From assembly GCA_030789695.1 (NCBI GenBank), contig CM061142.1:571259281-571323280 (forward strand): a DNA stretch of 64,000 nt, read 5' to 3'. The stretch comes from Scilla litardierei (taxonomy: Eukaryota; Streptophyta; Magnoliopsida; Asparagales; Asparagaceae). The position numbers and the translations under genes were made by a program. Under the pieces are notes generated by a model. That model saw only the letters and a list, made by a program, of their open reading frames with translations, did no database searches and was not told where the DNA came from. This document shows positions 36,201 to 45,905 of the stretch, piece after piece. The first letter of the stretch is position 1; each line of letters begins with the position of its first letter.

Positions 36201-39200
36201 CTCCTCTGTATGTTTCTCCTCCGCCTTCTGCGCGAGGCGAATCAGGTCCTCCAAGCCCTCCGGGCTCTGCATCCTCAGCTCAGCTCGAATGGAGGGCTTG
36301 AACCCCCCCATGAAGTTACCCATGAGCGCCTCCTCCGTGATCCCAGGCACTCGACCCGACAGTAGCTCAAACCTCCTGACAAAGTCCCGCACCGTCCCCT
36401 CCTGCCTGAGTACCCTGAGCTGCTCGTAAAAGTCTCCCTCTGGTGTCTCCTGGAATCTCGGTCCATCAAGTAGGCTATCAGATCCGCCCACGAGGAAAAG
36501 GGACTGCGTGCGACCTTCCACCGGTACCACGCCAAGGCCTCTCCCTCAAAATAGATGCCCACCGCCTTCAGGACCTCCTCCTCGGTAAAACCCATCGTCT
36601 GAAAGTACCTCTCCGCTCTGTAGATCCACCCATCTGGATCGCTTCCCTCAAACACGGCATCTTCATCCTTCAGCCGCCTATCAGCGTGAAACTTTGCTTC
36701 TCCCCGCCTCTCCTGGTCCCAACGCCTATCCCCGTGGTTCCGGAGGGGATCGTAGTCCTCATCTGCATATTCGTCCTCAGGCCAAAAAGGTCTATCGTCT
36801 GGTGTCAGCCCATGGGGTCCTCCAAAAGCTGTCGCAGCTGGCCGATGTCCTCCTCGACCACCGAAATGGCCCTCCGGTCCCGTCCTCGCCTCGGAAAAAC
36901 CACTCTCCTTTATTATATATTGAGTCACTTTCAATTATCTTGCATATATTTAGGAGGAGAGTTTTGCATGTGAGGAGAATGTTTTTTTTAGAAAATTTAC
37001 TTGTTTTTCAAAAGGGTGAGAGATCACTTTTATTGAAAATCTTTTTAATTATAACAAAAGGGAAAGAGAGATATTAGATGGCACATACATAATTACATAT
37101 GTACAACACTTAGTATTGATATAATACTTGGTATCCAGTGCTCTAACAAGTTGTGTTACAGGAAGAGTAAGTATTCTTCAATATTATGCATGCATGTTTG
37201 TCATCAAAAAGAGAAAAAAGTTGAGATATTAAGTCTTACCCCGTATGATAAGCAATGAATCATCTAATATCTATGAGTGTAGGTACAAGAGATTAATGTA
37301 AATTAAAGAAGCACTCAATGAATTAGTGATGAGCTCAATAAGACCATGTATCAAGTGGAGCAAGACAAAGAATTTGAGGAGTCAAGAATGCACCAAACGG
37401 TCTTCATTGTAATAATTTATTTGATTTATTTTTCTTTTCTGTCTTAGCATGATAAAGCCTTGCTAGAAGCTCACACACTTATGAGCCCTTTAAAAAAACT
37501 TTGAAAATGTTTTAAAATCATTTAGATAGTGTATCATCGTGGTTTCTAACACGTATCTGCGTATCACAACAGGAGTCGACTCCACATGAACATGAGTTGA
37601 CTCATAAGGCTTAGGCTAACCCAGACAGATACAGAATCGTGCTGAGAGTCGACTCCTACAATTAGTAGTCGACTATCCATTGAGCAATAGTTGCCTACTC
37701 AGACCAGCTCAACCTACAACGGTTGTTTTTTAGCCGTTGGAGGGGCATTTTGGGCAATCTGTTTTGACTTAAGTGCACCATATATATTGGGGATTGGTGT
37801 GAAATTTATTAGGAACTTGAATGATCAATTTTTGAAGAAGAAATAGAGTTTTAAGCTAAAAAGTTTTCAATACCCTCTTGGCCCAAAATTCTTCAGCTTT
37901 CAATCTTTCTTGACCTAATTTCTAGATCTCCCAAAGCCTTTAATTCTCATCTATTAGAGATCAACTACTATATCCACTACACATCTACTCAAGGCATCAA
38001 GGGAAGGCTATAATCATCTTCTTTATTGTAAACAAAAACCCTTAAGGGATTAGGTGATAAGATTATAAGTTGTAAATTCCTCTTGGAAAGAGGTTTTATA
38101 ACTATTTGGAAAATAGTGGATTTCACCAAGTAGGACTTGAGTGACTGGATGTAGAATACGTTGTATCCGAATCACGGTACATCTCGTGTTTGCATTTGAT
38201 CTATATTCTCTGTGTTGTGATTGTTTATCTCTTGCTTGTTTATTTCGCTGCATACTATATTGCTTGAGATATTATTGTTGATTAAGTTTAATTTGGTTAA
38301 CTCCATTTTTAAACTTAAGTAGAATTCCTAGAGGAATTTTTATACACTAATCACTCACTCTCTATTGTCTACTTACCATCAACAGGATCCCAACAATACC
38401 AACCTAGCCTGATCTCATTTGTGATGTTGTTGGCTTTGAAGCTTCTCGTTGTTTTAAGGATCGACTCAGATCGAGCTGAGTACAAGTTCGATTTTGTTCG
38501 GGCCGACCTCAGCTAGCTTAGTTTAGCCTGAGCTGACACAAGACTGCTTAGACCTGAATCGGCTTGAGCCAGCTAAGACAACTCAAGCCAAGTAGAGTTG
38601 ATTGAACTAACTTGAGCTGATTGAAGAATCAACTCGAGCCTCCATGAGCTAGATATAATCTATTTGGTATCATGTGTTATTTCTAGGTATTTTGTGTAGA
38701 TTTTTTCAACTTTGGACTTTATAGTAACCTAATCCGATTACCGTTAAATTAATAATGATCTTGCATAAGCTAGATACCCACCAGAAGCTGAGTATGGTAT
38801 GTTTAAACGTTTCTAAAGGATTCAAATACCGATATGGGTATGAAGATTGTCAATATCATTTAGGAAATTCATGTAGGAAGTTACTTTTCTTCCTTCGACT
38901 TGAAAAATGAGAATAATTGTTTGCATTCTCATCGTAAGTTAGAGAAGCTTTATTTTGATGGATGTAATAATTTCATGTATTGTTGACTAAGGTCACTAAT
39001 GAAAATTCATCTTCAATATCGATATCTCCCAAGACTCCCAGTAATCCACCGTTCATTTTTACTACATGATCATCACATTGCCCTATTATCATTGTATCTC
39101 AATCACCAAAGTTAATTTCAAATTCATGTTTACATCAGCCTGAGACCTAGCCAGACAATATGCTCAACAAACTTCTTCAAGACCTTAGGTTTGAACTTTA

Positions 39201-42200
39201 GGATTGGGACTGACATAGCGCTGTATATGAAAGCATCACTAAAGACAGTGCAGAGTCAGAACCATAACTAAAGCCAAAGTCATAGCAAATTCGAACAAGA
39301 GCCAAATCTATAACAAGAGACCCAAGCGGCACCAGAACTAGAGTTACAATTTAGGCCAAACAAATCCCAAGTCAAAGTTTGATTTACATGAGGAGAAGCT
39401 ATCTAGGATTCTTGTTCTGATGCCACAGATTTTGGCCTTCATTTTTCCAAAGTTTCCAATGCCTACTTGACACAGCGGAATTGAAAGGATGTGGTTAGGA
39501 TTTGGGAAAGTTGATTAGGGATTTAATACTTTTTGGATCTCGCACTTCGAGAATATTACGATCACCGACTTGTATGCATCACACGTGGAGATTCTTTAGA
39601 CCTCTTGCTCAAGCAACCAAACTCACTCTCACATATTAATGTAAAAAATTAATTTTCTAGAGAAACTAAAGGTTTACACCAAAAACTATTCTTCATTGAT
39701 TTCTTTACTAAAGCAAATAAGTTTATGGCCTTTAAATAGGCTTACAACTTGCTCTCAAAACCTAATAAGACTAGAATTTCTTGAATAACTAAAAAATAAC
39801 AAAAAGACTCAAAGCAACTAAAATTCTTAAATAACTAAAATTCTTAAAATAATGCAAAGACTCAAGCTAATTAGAATTTTTCAAGGACTCAAACTCCATC
39901 ACATGTAAAATGTTTTAAAATAAAAGAGTCCATTGTTAATTTGATCTCTGTCATTCTTCCTGGCTAAAGAACTTCATCACGTGGTGAACGATGATCGGCA
40001 TAGCATAACCAAGCAGAAATCAGTTATCCCTTATAGTTGGAGAAAGATACGTTCATGAACTTTGAAGTACAATAGAATATAGATCCACATATAAATATCT
40101 TCTAAAAAGTCTCCCAAATAGCAAACGAAATAAAAGCATATGAACCTCCTTGGTAGTGGGATGTGGAGAATCTGGGATGACAAGTTCAATGTGATCAATC
40201 TCCTCAATCTTTGATGAAATATTTGACTCAATCACATCAGGGTTATCATTAAGTAAAGCTCGTCGAGAACATGTTTGATGCATGCAAATCCTTATTGATT
40301 CTAGTACGAAGCTTTCTAGGCAAATTTTAATCATCTTGTTATCTACAACTTAAATTCCTGTAAATTTCTATTTAATTCTACATCAAACTTGTGATTGTCA
40401 TATTAATTGCAAGAGTTTCATCAGTCTTGAGATGCAAAGCACTCAAATACAAAGTGCTCATGAAATGCACCAGTAACCGACTCATAGCCTAACTCTAAGG
40501 AAATGTGATTACATGATGAGATATTTGTTGTGGCGGTTCTTTAACCTTAGATATTCCCTTTATCTCTTGGGAGTCATTAGCTTCTAATTTAGTCACATGT
40601 TATCACTTGGTCGCTTAAATTGCTCACCGAATTTAAGTGTAGTCTATATGTCTATGGGAGCTCTTATAAACTCTAAATTTAAGACTAGGTTAAATGCTTG
40701 TTGCACATTATCTACATCGTAAGGAAACATCTCACGCTTAATATCTGTTCTTAATCCAGAATGAAACCTAGCAATTGTATAAAAAAGATCTTCTTGTAGT
40801 TTACTCTAACAAATAGATCGTTAAACATAGTCATGTATTCCTTAATCATACTTCCTTGACATAGATCATTCAGTTTTCTAGTAGGTGCTCTCTATATGTA
40901 TGATGTAAATATTTTTCTTTAAGCATCATGTCAAATTTTTGTTCTTTAGCCAATTTATTTTTAGGACTTCTAGGTGATCTTCTGATCGATGTATGTCTCG
41001 TCTTTTAGTTCTAAATATATCTTTTGAAATTGATTTTCTAGTATGTGAATTGCATCATCATTCATGTTTGATCATTGGTATTTGCCACTATGCAATAACA
41101 TGCAATGCCAACCAATCACACATATGTAGATGCAAAATCCTAAACACCAACTAAATATGTGTAATAATTATGTAAGTAAAATAAAATCTTAAGGTCCAAA
41201 TTTATGTCAAGATGCAAACTTAAATGTGCTCATGCGACACACAGATCGATACTATAAAAATATGCAATACTAATGATATCGATTAATCTGAACAAAATCC
41301 ATTAGAGGATTTTTTTTTTTGAATTTAGTAATTGAGGATTGATTAGATTAGACGTTATCTGGAGAGTAAATTAGCCTTGTTGTATCATGCAATATCTCTA
41401 GAACTTGCAGCGCTTTAATTAAGATGATCAGGGCTAAAAATTTCGTATGGAAAGCTCGAGAAATCGTCAAAATATGTTGAAATATGGCTAAAATATGACC
41501 AAAAATGCCTGGAAATTGGTAAGCCGCACTGTGCAGCACAACTTCAGTCAACGGCTCAGGGATGGGTCGGCTTAGTCGGCCAAGCCGGCTCTAGCAGCTC
41601 GGGGCGAGCCGACAAATAGCATCCATATGCCGGTCATCTCGATAGTGTTGTCGCGTCTTCTCGGCTTGTCGTCAGGGTTGGCTCGAACGAGCCGACACTG
41701 TAGCACGACGGTTCCGATTGGTGTCGGCCGCTTTTTCGGTAAATTTGACGAAGGTACGCTGCAAAACTTGTTGCTATGCATTAACCTGGATGTGGCGAAT
41801 AATTCCGTGGGTCGATGGACATGGTCGGCATTGGTGGTGGTATCAACGAGCTCTAAACAAGCTTTGGACGACGATGCAGCAGCGCTTGGTCGACGGCGTG
41901 AATACTGCAGGGTTGGCGAATGTCACCGACGTCTTTGGAGTCCCGTGAAGACGACGGTGGCTGGCCATGTGAGGCAGCGGCGCGGTTGTGGCAGCGATAG
42001 GATGCGGGTTTCTTGGCAGCTAGGGTTTTTGGGCGACAAACAGGCGACGGCGGGGGTTTCAAGTTAGGGTTTAAAATTTTTTCCATCTGTTCTCTCTTCT
42101 CACTTTTTTTCTTTTTTTGTTGTTCTTTCATCTCTCTTTTTTTTGAATTTTTTTCCCTACTCTATACTCTCTTTTTTGAATTTTTTTCTACTCTGTACTC

Positions 42201-43655
42201 TCTCTCCCCCCCCCCCCTTTTGAATCTAACTAAAAGAGATTTTTTTATTTCAAAAACATATCAAAAGATTTTTTTTTTGATGGATGAAGAAGATAAGGAG
42301 ATTAACCAGATACCAATTTTTCACAAACGGAGGCAGGAAGGGATGTGGAGATTTGAGGAAGAAGTAGATTAGGAATTTGATAACTTTTCAGATCTCGCAC
42401 ACTGCAAATCTTACGATCACCTACTCATACGTGGAGATTCATTGGACCTCTCGCCCAGACAACCAAGTAAACTCTCGCACACCAATGCAAAAGATTTCAT
42501 TTTCTAAAGAAACTAAAAGTTTACACCAAAAACTATTCTTCATTGATTTATATACTAAAGCAAATAAGTTTATGGCCTTTAAATAGGCTTACAACTTGAC
42601 TCTCAAAACCTAATAGGACTAGAACTTTTAGAATAACTAAAACTCAAATTTACGGTTACCCCCAAATTCCTAACTTTTAGAGTCAAGTTGTAATCCTAAC
42701 TCTCAAAACCTAATAACTAAAACTCAAATTAGATTCACTAGGATGCAAGGCCTTAATGTTTATTTTAATTTTGTTTATCAAACCCTAAGTTCTTTCCCCA
42801 AATTCCTTAATCCACCACAAATCACCGCCACAAATCTTCGCCACTTGGATTCCCTGTCGGATTGCACTATAAGTTTGAAAATACCAGGATTTTTCTTGTT
42901 AGCTTACCATGAATGCTTAATTATCATGAAATTGAGTAGTCCCATCCACTTGCAAATCACAACATGATCCTTTAATCTTTTGGCACAGTTACTAATCATG
43001 GTCCCATCCATGCTTGCCTCTGGTTTTATTTTAAAATCTTTACGTAAAAAACATCTTGTAACCCCATTCAATACTTTTTTTCCCCTTTTTTTCATTATTT
43101 GCAAGCATATACATTCTAACTGTCTATTTAAATAATAACTATTTGTACAGCCGTCGATCTGGAGTTTAGGTAGCTAACTTGTGAACTGGTTTTGTATGCT
43201 GTTGGACTACAGGCCTTTCATATGATACAAATGAACCTGTTCTGAAGGATGCTTTTGGTGAGCATGGTGTAATTATTGAAGGTATTCTAACTTATTACAC
43301 GTAATTTACTTCGCGTTAATTAGTTGCCTGAAAGACTCACGGAGTAAAAGCTGTGTGCATGCACCAGTTAAAGTAATATGTGACCGAAGGACGGGGAAAT
43401 CAAAAGGATATGGCTTTGTGAAGTTTTCTTCAGAAAGTGAAGCTGCCACAGCACTTCAAAAGATGAATGGGCTGGTATGCATACATGTCTGACACAAACA
43501 TTCATAGCGGAACTTGCATGGCTTGCAAAAAATTTTGCTTATAATTTGGTAGTGATAAATGTGTTTTTATTGTTATTGTAATTTCAAATATTATGCATTT
43601 CTTTCAGTTGCTGGATGGACGAAATATTCGTGTACATTATGCAAACAGTGGATAA
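21210..43655 (+). CDS. Small RRM RNA-binding protein, probably organellar, in four exons
   Basis: Coding exons are 21210-21306, 43213-43281, 43368-43474 and 43608-43655. All three introns have GT...AG ends and phases that join in frame, giving 106 residues. The N-terminus ([20 protein letters not shown]) is basic, Ser/Ala/Leu-containing and lacks acidic residues, like a mitochondrial or plastid presequence. Then comes one RRM: RNP2 as KLFVGGLSYDTN, split by intron 1 after KLFVG, and RNP1 as [10 protein letters not shown]. The domain ends [15 protein letters not shown] and stop. It resembles plant glycine-rich or organelle RRM proteins that bind single-stranded RNA and aid organellar RNA processing or editing, but it has no Gly-rich tail. 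I chose the Met at 21210 because it opens the presequence; an upstream in-frame Met exists at 21030. Intron 1 is about 21.9 kb and full of transposons. Whether it is spliced correctly cannot be seen here. Confidence 0.82.
21376..21986 (+). mobile_element. Short non-autonomous Helitron
   Basis: The 5' end reads TCTATATTAC preceded by A. The 3' end reads CTAG followed by T, as expected for insertion between A and T. Just before the 3' end is a small hairpin, GTGCACTGTGCA, then TGGTTATTTCTAG, matching the usual Helitron end design. Inside is a tandem repeat of about 95-100 bp (21401-21590) built on GACAAAGG...CCTTTGTC palindromes. It has no Rep/helicase coding. The last 140 bp closely resemble the end at 25297, showing a family. 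Confidence 0.65.
21987..22309. other. Intron DNA, nothing supported
   Basis: This is AT-rich sequence with no frame, repeat or motif I can support. Confidence 0.4.
22310..23930 (-). mobile_element. Short non-autonomous LTR element, iMet primer site
   Basis: Two diverged direct repeats of about 480-500 bp lie at about 22310-22790 and 23432-23930. Immediately inside the second, on the minus strand, is TTGGTATCAGAGC, the initiator-methionine tRNA primer-binding site, so that copy is the 5' LTR. A CTATAAATAGG-type TATA box occurs on the minus strand near 22525 in the other LTR. The internal region is only about 640 bp with no protein. Boundaries away from the primer site are approximate because the copies have diverged. 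Confidence 0.6.
24170..24272. repeat. Short tandem duplication
   Basis: A unit of about 50 bp containing ATTTATCTCACTC and TATTGGGAAGTA and ending in AAGGCCGAT occurs twice in tandem with a few changes. It has no coding role that I can see. Confidence 0.65.
24501..24929. mobile_element. Foldback MITE, sister of 25392-25800
   Basis: The two halves are reverse complements over about 190 bp each, from GAGCTGTCAGC through CTACTACTTGTT, CAAGTCAATCCAACA and ATGCGTTTCAAAAA, with a short loop near 24715. A GT microsatellite sits at the left edge and TATATATA at the right. It has no coding capacity. Confidence 0.8.
24930..25297 (+). mobile_element. Helitron-like 3' end, 5' limit uncertain
   Basis: It ends with hairpin GTGCACTGTGTGCAC, then GGGTTATTTCTAA followed by T. 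The preceding 140 bp (ACGATACCGGCACACAC, TCTCACTCCTTTTCAG, CACCGCATTCCAT) parallel the end of the Helitron at 21986. No clear TC start was found, so the left limit is only the edge of the adjoining MITE. Confidence 0.45.
25392..25800. mobile_element. Foldback MITE, sister of 24501-24929
   Basis: It has the same architecture and many of the same words as the previous foldback: GAGCTGTCA, CAAGTCAATCCAACACT, ATGCGTTTCAAAAA and GCAGGAAAATTT. The arms pair around a loop near 25600. An AC microsatellite (25801-25823) abuts its right end. It has no coding capacity. Confidence 0.8.
25824..27350. other. Intron DNA without supported features
   Basis: This is mostly AT-rich. AAATCCAAATCC-type words occur near 25940 and a pyrimidine-rich tract at 26005-26035. 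A 32-bp tandem duplication (ACTAGCAACATCAAGCACATCCATC) lies at 27231-27294. No gene is visible. Confidence 0.4.
27351..28583 (+). repeat. 5' LTR of the copia element
   Basis: This direct repeat of 37222-38395 is alignable over its whole length with small indels. It contains several GTCGAC(T)CC palindromic words (27775-27870) and an ACCATATATATTGGGG TATA-like box near 27966. The primer-binding site follows at 28584. Confidence 0.85.
28610..30030 (+). pseudogene. Copia gag (SIRE-like), broken by stops and frameshifts
   Basis: A gag/UBN2-type domain can be read in pieces (about 28640-29000; [24 protein letters not shown]). It is followed by a Lys-rich segment and a CCHC zinc knuckle ([14 protein letters not shown], about 29310-29350), then an acidic Ser/Glu-rich stretch (29379-29591). 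The C-terminal part contains [14 protein letters not shown] (29847-30030), like the SSQR...GLG motif of SIRE gag. Several stops and frame changes inactivate it. Gag normally forms the virus-like particle and binds the element RNA. Confidence 0.75.
30447..30913 (-). repeat. 3' LTR of chromovirus I
   Basis: On the minus strand it begins TGATGCGGACC and ends GGATCGTATCA, 467 bp. CATCC (30442-30446) is the expected left target duplication, but its partner has been lost with the 5' end. Confidence 0.7.
30911..34198 (-). pseudogene. Chromovirus I protease-pol: PR, RT, RNase H, integrase, chromodomain
   Basis: In minus-strand order: protease with [13 protein letters not shown] (near 34140); RT with [22 protein letters not shown] and [13 protein letters not shown] (33156-33869); RNase H with [18 protein letters not shown] (32577-33008); integrase zinc finger [10 protein letters not shown]...CDVCQRHK (31908-32576); integrase core [14 protein letters not shown] and [14 protein letters not shown] (31651-31977); then [11 protein letters not shown] and a chromodomain-like tail with [15 protein letters not shown] and [10 protein letters not shown] (30911-31750). 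Stops and frame breaks fall near 33010-33155, 33420 and 31977. The RT catalytic box reads FFNDILVY instead of FFDDILVY, so a catalytic Asp is Asn. The chromodomain normally guides integration to marked chromatin. Confidence 0.9.
34069..34151 (-). repeat. Left copy of an 83-89 bp duplication flanking the solo LTR
   Basis: This segment of the protease coding (the [19 protein letters not shown] part) recurs at 35707-35795 on the far side of the inserted LTR, with one substitution and a 6-bp length difference. It is far longer than the 5-bp duplication that integration makes. Confidence 0.85.
34152..35706 (+). mobile_element. Solo LTR of a SIRE-like copia element inside chromovirus I
   Basis: It starts TGTTGAGTATTGG and ends AAGTTGTACA, 1555 bp, with no internal coding region. 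A TATA box (CCCTATATAAG, about 35233) shows plus orientation. The central part has many CTAGTCGGT / ACCGACTAG words, including a segment of about 78 bp repeated at 34978-35050 and 35093-35165. Solo LTRs arise by recombination between the two LTRs of a full element. Confidence 0.75.
35707..35795 (-). repeat. Right copy of the duplication flanking the solo LTR
   Basis: It matches 34069-34151 and again encodes the protease active-site neighbourhood. Coding continues beyond it into gag without loss. Confidence 0.85.
35786..36908 (-). pseudogene. Chromovirus I gag with zinc knuckle, broken
   Basis: The N-terminal gag domain (36531-36908) has [18 protein letters not shown] and [13 protein letters not shown]. 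Its middle part (36018-36530) has [19 protein letters not shown] and [16 protein letters not shown]. The C-terminal piece (35786-36046) has the knuckle [14 protein letters not shown], a C-X2-C-X7-H-X-C form common in plant chromoviruses, then acidic residues. At least two frame changes separate these parts. The first residues of gag are missing at the deletion edge. Confidence 0.85.
37222..38395 (+). repeat. 3' LTR of the copia element
   Basis: It begins TTGAGATATTAAG after the SIRE-type polypurine context and ends GGATCCCAACA. It aligns to 27351-28583 with scattered substitutions and indels, which suggests an insertion old enough for noticeable divergence. Confidence 0.83.
38396..39467. other. 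Intron DNA, nothing supported
   Basis: A GAGCT/CTCAGCT-rich patch occurs at 38465-38650. Otherwise it is AT-rich with no frames. Confidence 0.4.
39468..42730 (-). mobile_element. Ty3/gypsy relic I (same family as 50488-53802)
   Basis: The 3' LTR is 39468-39953, preceded on the minus strand by a purine tract. A diverged 5' LTR lies at about 42319-42730, next to a weak TTGGTATCTGG primer site. The LTRs share GATCTCGCAC, CACGTGGAGATT, TACACCAAAAACTATTCTTC and a minus-strand CTATTTAAAGG TATA box. The right LTR's end is scrambled and contains a small inverted piece. The internal region keeps only a decayed gag and a pyrimidine-rich leader (42085-42240). It lies just before the RRM gene's second coding exon. 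Confidence 0.65.
40430..41060 (-). pseudogene. Decayed gypsy gag
   Basis: Across frames the minus strand reads fragments such as [41 protein letters not shown] and [14 protein letters not shown], the usual order in plant gypsy gag. Stops and frame changes are many, so no protein can be made. Confidence 0.6.
42731..43212. other. End of intron 1
   Basis: There is no repeat or coding beyond a short stretch (42750-42850) that resembles 26750-26830, another part of the same intron. It ends with the splice acceptor of RRM exon 2. Confidence 0.4.
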
Positions 43656-44347
43656 AGACGTGATGCTCGTGTGAACGTCTGGTAAGGGCATGTAAGCTTC
43701 TCAGATCCTATTTAACTTGCCAAATGTCTACAATTCTTAAATATGCTTCCAACCTTAGAAAAATATTTTCTTCGTTCTACAAGTGTAGTGGGAAGTCTTG
43801 TTGCACTTCGTTCTACAAGTGTAGTGGGAAGTCTTGTTGCACGCTTGTAAAGCTCCATTGCTTTCTCTCATAATGGTGTTATCTTTCACAGTTTTATTGA
43901 TCAAAGAGCTTCTTAAAGCACATTTGTATATTTGATTTCATTTTGCAGTCTTGCTCATTTTTTTGAAACTATTCGCAATCGTATTTTTGGCAATGATTGG
44001 TAGGACACTTCTCCCAGACGAAAATTGTTGTGCTTGACACGTGTCCATCTGTGTCCTACAATTACAGACATATACACTGTAATACACATTGACAATACGT
44101 GCTGCATGAAATATTATGCCCTCTTTTAACACAAGCTATTGTTTGTAGACATTCTACTATAATTAGGTTATTTTTACTCAATATAAAACAGAACTGTAAA
44201 TCAACATGAGTCATGACATCGTGTCTGGATACACGACTATATACGTATATGGTCGTGTACTCTTGTTCATGTTGGAGTGTGATATTCATGTCCTTGTATT
44301 CAATTCATAGTTCGAGGAAGGCTTATATCGTTACATTGTACCCCCAC

Positions 44348-44378
<31 letters not shown>

Positions 44379-44879
44379 AAAATAAATAAAACAAACAAAC
44401 AAACAAAACAAAAACAAAAACAAACAAACAAACAAAACAAAAACAAAAACAAAAGCAAAAACAAAGGGGAGAGAAGCCTCTGGTGTAGTGGGGGGAAAGA
44501 AGCTTCTACAAACGAACAAAGAAATCATTTCAAGGCGCCCAAATCACCACAAACCTTTTTACCTCCACAGCCTCTGTGAATCCCTGTATGCTGAATTGGG
44601 GCCCATTTTTACTTTGAAAATCCCCTTGCATGTTGGTAATGAGGAGGTTTGAACTCATGACATCCCCAAGTTAATGAAGGGTTATGCCACTTGAGCGTGT
44701 GGCTTAGTCGGCCTTTTCTGCCTGTTATTGAGTCGGAATTCTACTAATGCTACTCTGATGTAATCTTCAATCATGGTTTGAGCTTTTCTTGCAATTCCAC
44801 AAGATTGAAGTTTAGATTTGACCAACTTTGCTTATCTGAATTCTTTTTCCAGTTCTATTCATTTTATAAATTTTCTATA
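43656..44879. other. Downstream of RRM gene: tandem duplication and simple repeats
   Basis: The 3' UTR probably begins at 43656; a GTAAGG at about 43682 could be a 3' UTR donor. A 36-bp exact tandem duplication (CTTCGTTCTACAAGTG...) lies at about 43771-43844. A C-run then an A/AAAC-rich tract occupy 44341-44465. No further gene is supported. Confidence 0.45.
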
Positions 44880-45045
44880 GGATTTAATGTAGAAAAGCTG
44901 CCACCTGATCCAATAGATCAGGTGCTAAAACACAAAAAAGGTGAGAAGTACAAGTCCCCACATGGGCTTGTACTCGCTGGGCCCAATCTTTTTGTGTCTT
45001 GCACCTGATCCATTGGATCAGGTGCCACCTGTTCTACATTAATCC
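44880..45045. mobile_element. Compact foldback element, 166 bp
   Basis: The ends GGATTTAATGTAGAA and TTCTACATTAATCC are inverted repeats. Just inside, each arm carries its own palindrome, ACCTGATCCAATAGATCAGG or ACCTGATCCATTGGATCAGG. The loop includes AAGTACAAGTCCCCACATGG and its partner GGGCTTGTACT. It is non-coding. Confidence 0.75.
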
Positions 45046-45905
45046 ATTTTCCATGTTAGTCATCGATCACTAATATTATGCAGCTCTTTTTCGGCCTTTA
45101 ATTATAATTTGAGCTTCCTTGCAACTCCCATTGGTCTTGCATGTTTGTTAATGTGCAGTGTGTTCTAAGAGAGCAGTGGTATGTTTTATGTATGCACGTC
45201 TATGAGAATTGTGTGGAGCGTGTGTAGATACATGATCACATTTATAAGTTTCATATTCGTGCACACGAACTTCATATCAGCAGTGCCTAATTTACGGTGG
45301 ACTAGTGTTGATTTTGATATTTCCGTAGTCAAAATTTTGGTTTTCCCTGGGGCATGATTTCATTTCCCAGTGCCCGTGTAACTGACAACATGTAGACACA
45401 TGAATAAACAGGAACCAAATGGTCCTAAAATGTGAACGGAAATTATCAAATCATATTAATTATGAAAGAATGGATTTAGAGTTGGATCATTTCCCTACGG
45501 AGATACAATGAAAAGTGAAAATATATGAACGTTAGAAACAACAATAAAATGTTATGAGGTTGATGGAAGCTCTTCCCCTGGGGTTTTTTTCCAGATGAAA
45601 TTTTGGGTAAAAGTTTGAGCTCAAATGATCCATTAATATAAAATGCATCAAAGAGAGAGTGCATGATAGGAGAGCTAGATAGCACCAACACGTCCATTGG
45701 AGCATGGTGTGTTGGACATTAGTTCAAGCACATGTGGGAAATGATGCATCTACTTTGAGTGTACTACTTCAAATCTGCTTAAAAGTCGATGTGTTGTCAT
45801 GCTTTCATGATGCCAATGTCCGTGCAACATGGGAGGAGAGTAAATTGATTTATTTTACTAGTCTGTACAAGCAGATTTGAGAAGGATATATTACCATGAG
45901 ACACA
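45046..45905. other. Intergenic DNA, nothing supported
   Basis: Only chance frames are present, for example 45476-45697 (minus). No repeats stand out. Confidence 0.4.

Larger units (their letters stand above)
30447..36908 (-). mobile_element. Ty3/gypsy chromovirus I, 5' end deleted, split by a solo LTR
   Basis: On the minus strand, gag, protease, RT, RNase H, integrase and a C-terminal chromodomain follow in standard order. The 3' LTR is 30447-30913 (TGATGCGG...CGTATCA), preceded by an ACGGGGGTAT purine tract. No 5' LTR or primer site is present beyond 36908; the sequence passes from the gag N-terminus straight into other DNA, so a deletion is inferred. A solo SIRE-type LTR sits in the protease at 34152-35706. 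Similar protein order and sequence occur in the element at 58112-63992. Confidence 0.85.
27351..38395 (+). mobile_element. SIRE/Maximus-like Ty1/copia element, interrupted and deleted
   Basis: LTRs of about 1.2 kb lie at 27351-28583 and 37222-38395; both end GGATCCCAACA. The 5' LTR is followed by ATTGGTATCAGAGC, the iMet primer site. The 3' LTR is preceded by TTTGTCATCAAAAAGAGA, the polypurine context typical of SIRE elements. Flanking ATACA/ATACC is a near-matching target duplication. Gag coding remains (about 28610-30030), but pol is missing. A chromovirus occupies 30447 to about 36908, and the junction at its far side has lost sequence from both elements. The element lies in intron 1 of the RRM gene in the same orientation. 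Confidence 0.82.
21307..43212 (+). other. Giant intron 1 of the RRM gene, about 21.9 kb
   Basis: The donor GGAG|GTAAAAG at 21306/21307 and the acceptor GGACTACAG at 43212 bracket a phase-1 intron. It separates KLFVG from GLSYDTNEP inside the RNP2 strand of the RRM. The other two introns are 86 and 133 bp, so the expansion is specific to this one. It holds a Helitron, several MITEs, a short LTR element, a copia element with a nested gypsy and solo LTR, and a second gypsy relic. Confidence 0.78.
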
